A stretch of 64,000 bases of DNA. Source: Hungatella sp. UBA3048. GTDB lineage: Bacteria > Bacillota > Clostridia > Lachnospirales > Lachnospiraceae. This document shows positions 61,355 through 64,000 of the stretch, in pieces. The notes beneath the pieces are model-generated. The model had not been told where the DNA came from. It searched no databases and saw nothing but the letters and a program-made list of their open reading frames with translations. Both the position numbers and the translations under genes were made by a program. The first letter of the stretch is position 1. Each line of letters starts with the position of its first letter. The DNA lies in contig DFCS01000015.1 in the NCBI GenBank assembly GCA_002367105.1, forward strand, positions 1-64,000, in the 5' to 3' direction.

Positions 61355-62487
61355 TCTGACTCTCCTCCTTCATAGTCAAAGTATTGCTGACTCAGGGTCG
61401 TCACCAGACTGCTCCGTGTAATGAGCCCCTTAAGACGCCTTTGATCATCCACCACCGGAACCGTTGACACCTGGTTTTCAGTCACTATTTTCAGTGCATC
61501 CAGTATGCATTGTTCCGGTAAAAGTGTTGGAAAGTCCTCATACATAAATTGTTCTGCCAACTGGGTTCTGTCCTCAACGCCTCTTAATTTACCGGCCTTG
61601 ACAATCCCGATCAATCGCCTGCTGTCCCGATCCACCACCAGAAGGCTGTCAACCTTGTTCTTTCGCATCTTTTCAATGCATTTTAAGACAGATAAGTCTT
61701 TGGCGGCAGTGACCGGCTGATCGATCATAATGTCAGATACCTTGATGTATTCCGGAGAAGACCAGATCCTGTTTTTTCCTACAAAGTTTGAAACAAACTC
61801 ATCCACAGGGTTGTTTAAGATATTCTCCGGTGTGTCATATTGCAGAATATCGCCATCCTTCATGATGCAGATCATATCCGCGATCTTAATGGCTTCATCC
61901 ATGTCATGGGTTACAAAAACAATCGTCTTCTTTAATTTTGCATGCAGCTGCACCAACTCATCCTGAAGATCTGACCGTGTCATGGGATCCAGGGCCGAAA
62001 AAGGCTCATCCATCAGGATAATATCCGGATCTGTGGCAAAGGCCCTGGCAACGCCGACACGCTGCTGCTGCCCACCGCTAAGCTCCGTCGGATAACGATT
62101 CAAAAACTCATCACAGTCAAGTCCTACCATCTGCATCAGCTTCTTTGTATTGTCTTCAACGTCCTTGGGCGGCATCTTTTCAAGCTTTGGAATCAGCTCA
62201 ATATTTTCCTTAACTGTCATATGGGGAAACAGTCCCGTCTGCTGTATCACATATCCGATTTTCCGGCGCAAAGCCACTTCGTCCATGCTTCCGATACTTT
62301 TCCCGTCAATGGAGATCGTACCCGATGTGGGCTTAATCAGCCGGTTAATCATTTTTAAGAGTGTGGTCTTTCCGCAACCACTCTCGCCAATAATAGCAAC
62401 CAGACTACCGCTATTTATCGAAAATGTAATTTGATTCAGGACCTGCTTTGTCTTATAACGTTTGGAAATACGTTCAAATTGTATCAT
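61351..62487 (-). CDS. opuCA: Osmoprotectant ABC transporter, ATP-binding protein with CBS pair
   Basis: 378 residues. Walker A GESGCGKTT, Q-loop VIQQTGLFPH, signature LSGGQQQR, Walker B IILMDEPFSALDP, switch THDMDEA. The C-terminal tandem CBS domains (~255-370) sense ionic strength or bind nucleotides such as c-di-AMP in this family. AAGGAGGG lies before the ATG. Transcribed from a consensus promoter covered by a long palindrome (62507-62550). Confidence 0.93.
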   Translation of the reverse strand: MIQFERISKRYKTKQVLNQITFSINSGSLVAIIGESGCGKTTLLKMINRLIKPTSGTISIDGKSIGSMDEVALRRKIGYVIQQTGLFPHMTVKENIELIPKLEKMPPKDVEDNTKKLMQMVGLDCDEFLNRYPTELSGGQQQRVGVARAFATDPDIILMDEPFSALDPMTRSDLQDELVQLHAKLKKTIVFVTHDMDEAIKIADMICIMKDGDILQYDTPENILNNPVDEFVSNFVGKNRIWSSPEYIKVSDIMIDQPVTAAKDLSVLKCIEKMRKNKVDSLLVVDRDSRRLIGIVKAGKLRGVEDRTQLAEQFMYEDFPTLLPEQCILDALKIVTENQVSTVPVVDDQRRLKGLITRSSLVTTLSQQYFDYEGGESE

Positions 62488-62506
62488 ATATCTCCCTCCT
62501 TTTTAG

Positions 62507-62550
62507 CAAAGTAACAACTTAATTATATTATAAAGTTGTCACTTTGTCAA
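62507..62550 (-). promoter_or_regulatory. opu promoter overlapped by a BusR-type operator
   Basis: Minus-strand promoter TTGACA (62545-62550), exactly 17 bp, TATAAT (62522-62527), the full consensus. The 14-bp arms CAAAGTAACAACTT (62507-62520) and AAGTTGTCACTTTG (62533-62546) are inverted repeats with one mismatch and flank the -10 box. AGTGACA-type half-sites are reported for BusR. A dimer or tetramer here would block RNA polymerase. Confidence 0.8.
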
Positions 62551-62561
62551 ATTTCAAAAAA

Positions 62562-62591
62562 AACGCCTGAAGCGAAATGGCTTCAAGCGTT
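62562..62591 (-). terminator. Terminator of the busR-like gene
   Basis: AACGCCTGAAGC (62562-62573) with GCTTCAAGCGTT (62580-62591), one mismatch, followed on the minus strand by eight T. It separates the regulator transcript from the opu promoter. Confidence 0.85.
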
Positions 62592-62603
62592 ATGATGAAA
62601 CTC

Positions 62604-63242
62604 TTATTTTGACGGATATAAAAATTCTCTTACACGATCAGGGGTGTCATCCTGTGTTATGAAATATATGGTATCATTTTCCGAAAGAGCAACGTATGGT
62701 CCGGGGGATTTCATGACAGTGTCATTCCTGCTGACTGCAATCACCGTCGCCCCGGTCCGCTGCCAAAATTGGATTTCCGTGACCGTCTTATTTAAATGGA
62801 CACAATTGCTGGTGATCCGTATCTCAAACGGCATAAACGGATTCATTGACCGGAAATGTACGGAAGCCTCAATCAGATCTTTCAGGCAGTCATTTAAATT
62901 CTCCATTTCCTGTTTTTGGCGGCTGACACTCTTTAAAAGATTCTCTTTGATTGTATCGATGGTCTGCCGCTTACTGTTCTGCTGGATGTACTCTGCTGCT
63001 TTCTTCTGGGACTTAATGATGATCCCATTACCCTTTTCTGAAGTTACGATCCCCAGATCGCTGAGTATGCAGATCGCCCGCCGCGCCGTCTCAGGGGATA
63101 CGCTGTACTGGCTGGCCAGGGATGAACGGGCGTAAATCTTCTCACCTACCTCATATTCCCCATTGGCGATCCGGGCCGCAACTTCTACGGCAATTTGCTG
63201 ATAACGGGGAATTGCTGTTTTATGCTTGATCTCTATGTCCAT
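62604..63242 (-). CDS. busR: BusR-like regulator (GntR HTH + RCK_C domain)
   Basis: 212 residues: a GntR winged helix (1-~75; IPRYQQIAVEVAARIANGEY, VSPETARRAICILSDLGIV), a coiled-coil linker (~80-125) and a C-terminal RCK_C/TrkA-C domain (FEIRITSNCVHLNKTV, then GATVIAVSRN). This is the architecture of BusR, the c-di-AMP-controlled repressor of osmolyte importers in streptococci and lactococci. Start at MDIEIKH (63242); the longer frame reads into the promoter. The gene just precedes opuCA on the same strand with its own terminator. Confidence 0.8.
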   Translation of the reverse strand: MDIEIKHKTAIPRYQQIAVEVAARIANGEYEVGEKIYARSSLASQYSVSPETARRAICILSDLGIVTSEKGNGIIIKSQKKAAEYIQQNSKRQTIDTIKENLLKSVSRQKQEMENLNDCLKDLIEASVHFRSMNPFMPFEIRITSNCVHLNKTVTEIQFWQRTGATVIAVSRNDTVMKSPGPYVALSENDTIYFITQDDTPDRVREFLYPSK

Positions 63243-63246
63243 GTAA

Positions 63247-63305
63247 ATCACGTTTCCTTTGCCTAATATAGTATAAAACAACACCAGTATAGCCTAAAAC
63301 GTGAT
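63247..63305 (-). promoter_or_regulatory. Possible upstream site of the busR-like gene
   Basis: ATCACGTTT (63247-63255) and AAACGTGAT (63297-63305) are exact inverted repeats 41 bp apart, bracketing the likely promoter of the regulator gene. They could be an autoregulatory site of a different sequence type from the opu operator. Confidence 0.35.
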
Positions 63306-63412
63306 ACAAAGCAAGTTGGGGTTATTTCCATCCCATAAAAAATCCTATCTAAACACCATATGATAACCCCTTTCCTCTATACTTGCATACCCATATTCTC
63401 TGGGCGTAAAAA

Positions 63413-64000
63413 TCATGAAAGGGCAGCCGCTCTCTCAATTCCTATCAGACAATCCTCTGTAGTGACCTTCTTTTCTTTCCACAAAATCATACCGTCATGT
63501 TCACTTAAATTTGTAATCAATACCGGTGTCACTAATGAATATCCCTTAGAGTTTATAAAATCCATATCAAACTCCAATAAGACCTGGCCTTTTTTTACTC
63601 TCTGCCCCTGCTCTGCCTTTGTGATGAATCCTTCACCCTCTAATCTTGTGGTATCCATACCAACGTGAATCAGAATCTCCAGACCATTGTCTGCCTTAAT
63701 GCCCAAAGCATGTTTTGTATGGAAAAAGGCGCTGATCACACCGTCTGCCGGAGAAACAACAACTCCTTTAGATGGCTTTACCGCAATCCCCTTTCCTAAA
63801 GTACCGCTTGAAAATGCAGCATCTTCCAGATTTTCCAATGGAACAATATCTCCTTCTACCGGTGAAAGAACCTCTATGAAAAGAAGCTTTGCAGGACTCT
63901 CTTGTGTCCCTAGCGATGCGTCAGATCCCTCATGATCCTCTTCCGGCGTTTCCTTATCATTCCAGAAAAAGAATGTAAGTAAAAATCCAACCAGGGAAGA
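63413..64000 (-). CDS. PTS permease C-terminal part with EIIA-Glc domain (cut by window edge)
   Basis: The frame runs open from the right edge to a TGA at 63413-63415 (195 codons seen). It starts with the end of a membrane segment (SSLVGFLLTFFFWND), then an acidic linker, then a EIIA-Glc/Crr-type domain with VLSPVEGDIVPLE, KPSKGVVVSPADGVIS, HALGIKADNGLEILIHVG (phospho-accepting His in ILIHVG) and GFITKAEQGQRVKKGQ. This matches EIIBCA permeases for beta-glucosides, sucrose or trehalose. The sugar cannot be told from this end. A small TTG-started product is not needed to explain the frame. Confidence 0.85.
   Translation of the reverse strand, partial: SSLVGFLLTFFFWNDKETPEEDHEGSDASLGTQESPAKLLFIEVLSPVEGDIVPLENLEDAAFSSGTLGKGIAVKPSKGVVVSPADGVISAFFHTKHALGIKADNGLEILIHVGMDTTRLEGEGFITKAEQGQRVKKGQVLLEFDMDFINSKGYSLVTPVLITNLSEHDGMILWKEKKVTTEDCLIGIERAAALS

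Noticed and set aside
1..64000. CRISPR arrays, rRNA genes, complete insertion sequences or prophage structural genes
   Set aside because: No regularly spaced repeats, transposases, integrases or phage structural genes were seen on reading either strand.

Overview
The window looks like a chromosome segment of an anaerobic Clostridia species, most likely Lachnospiraceae (Lacrimispora/Enterocloster-like). This is an inference from gene content: strong AGGAGG ribosome-binding sites, ferredoxin-type redox enzymes, Etf/acyl-CoA dehydrogenase genes, C_GCAxxG_C_C and cysteine-rich KTR proteins. Base composition shifts sharply. The first 8.3 kb and much of 40-58 kb are AT-rich and look acquired, while 8.9-40 kb is a more GC-rich metabolic core.

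Region 1 (1-8.9 kb). The end of an ABC exporter operon (+) faces a glycosyltransferase and a tightly overlapping minus-strand cluster: a 5'-truncated radical SAM gene, an FAD/NAD-binding protein, a ThyA-like protein lacking the catalytic Cys, a zinc finger-ThyX-like fusion with altered motifs, a uracil-DNA-glycosylase-like protein and a dCMP-deaminase-like protein. I do not recognise this combination. It looks like a pyrimidine-modifying system (DNA base modification, nucleoside natural product or nucleotide-based defence) and is the best candidate for an undescribed system. It ends at a scar holding a decayed glnQ-type fragment.

Region 2 (8.9-20.3 kb, minus). One long operon runs hdrBCA-flxDCBA-tfrBA-fumarase(alpha, beta)-malate/lactate dehydrogenase family. 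It predicts an NADH-dependent, flavin-based electron-bifurcating Flx-Hdr complex tied to a Tfr-type fumarate reductase: malate to fumarate to succinate. Region 3 (20.5-22.7 kb) is glpKF. Region 4 (22.8-34.8 kb) holds an orphan response regulator with Glu in place of the phospho-acceptor Asp, then etfA/etfB/acyl-CoA dehydrogenase, a LysR regulator, a NifU-like protein, and the operon sucD-4hbD-abfD with two tandem CoA-transferases. Together regions 2 and 4 encode most of a route from C4-dicarboxylates via 4-hydroxybutyrate to butyryl-CoA.

Region 5 (35-40.1 kb) holds a polar amino-acid ABC transporter, a YwaF-like membrane protein, a C_GCAxxG_C_C protein, an amidase and an HPr-like protein without the active His. 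At 40.3-40.7 kb a tRNA-Ser(CGA) is preceded by two tRNA 5' halves, suggesting a used integration site. Region 6 (40.7-58.7 kb) is accessory: KTR/PadR mobile-element cargo, LysR plus an old-yellow-enzyme-type reductase, a serine hydrolase, broken AraC and cation-efflux genes, and a resistance-flavoured block (GNATs, a TetM-type ribosomal protection protein with a structured leader, a methyltransferase, MarR and a UvrA-like ABC protein).

Region 7 (58.8-64 kb) holds a GyrI-like protein, an OpuC-type osmolyte transporter with a coupled 92-residue membrane protein, a BusR-like GntR/RCK_C regulator with a near-perfect operator over the opu promoter, and the 3' end of a PTS permease ending in an EIIA-Glc domain. 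No CRISPR array, rRNA or complete insertion sequence was seen.
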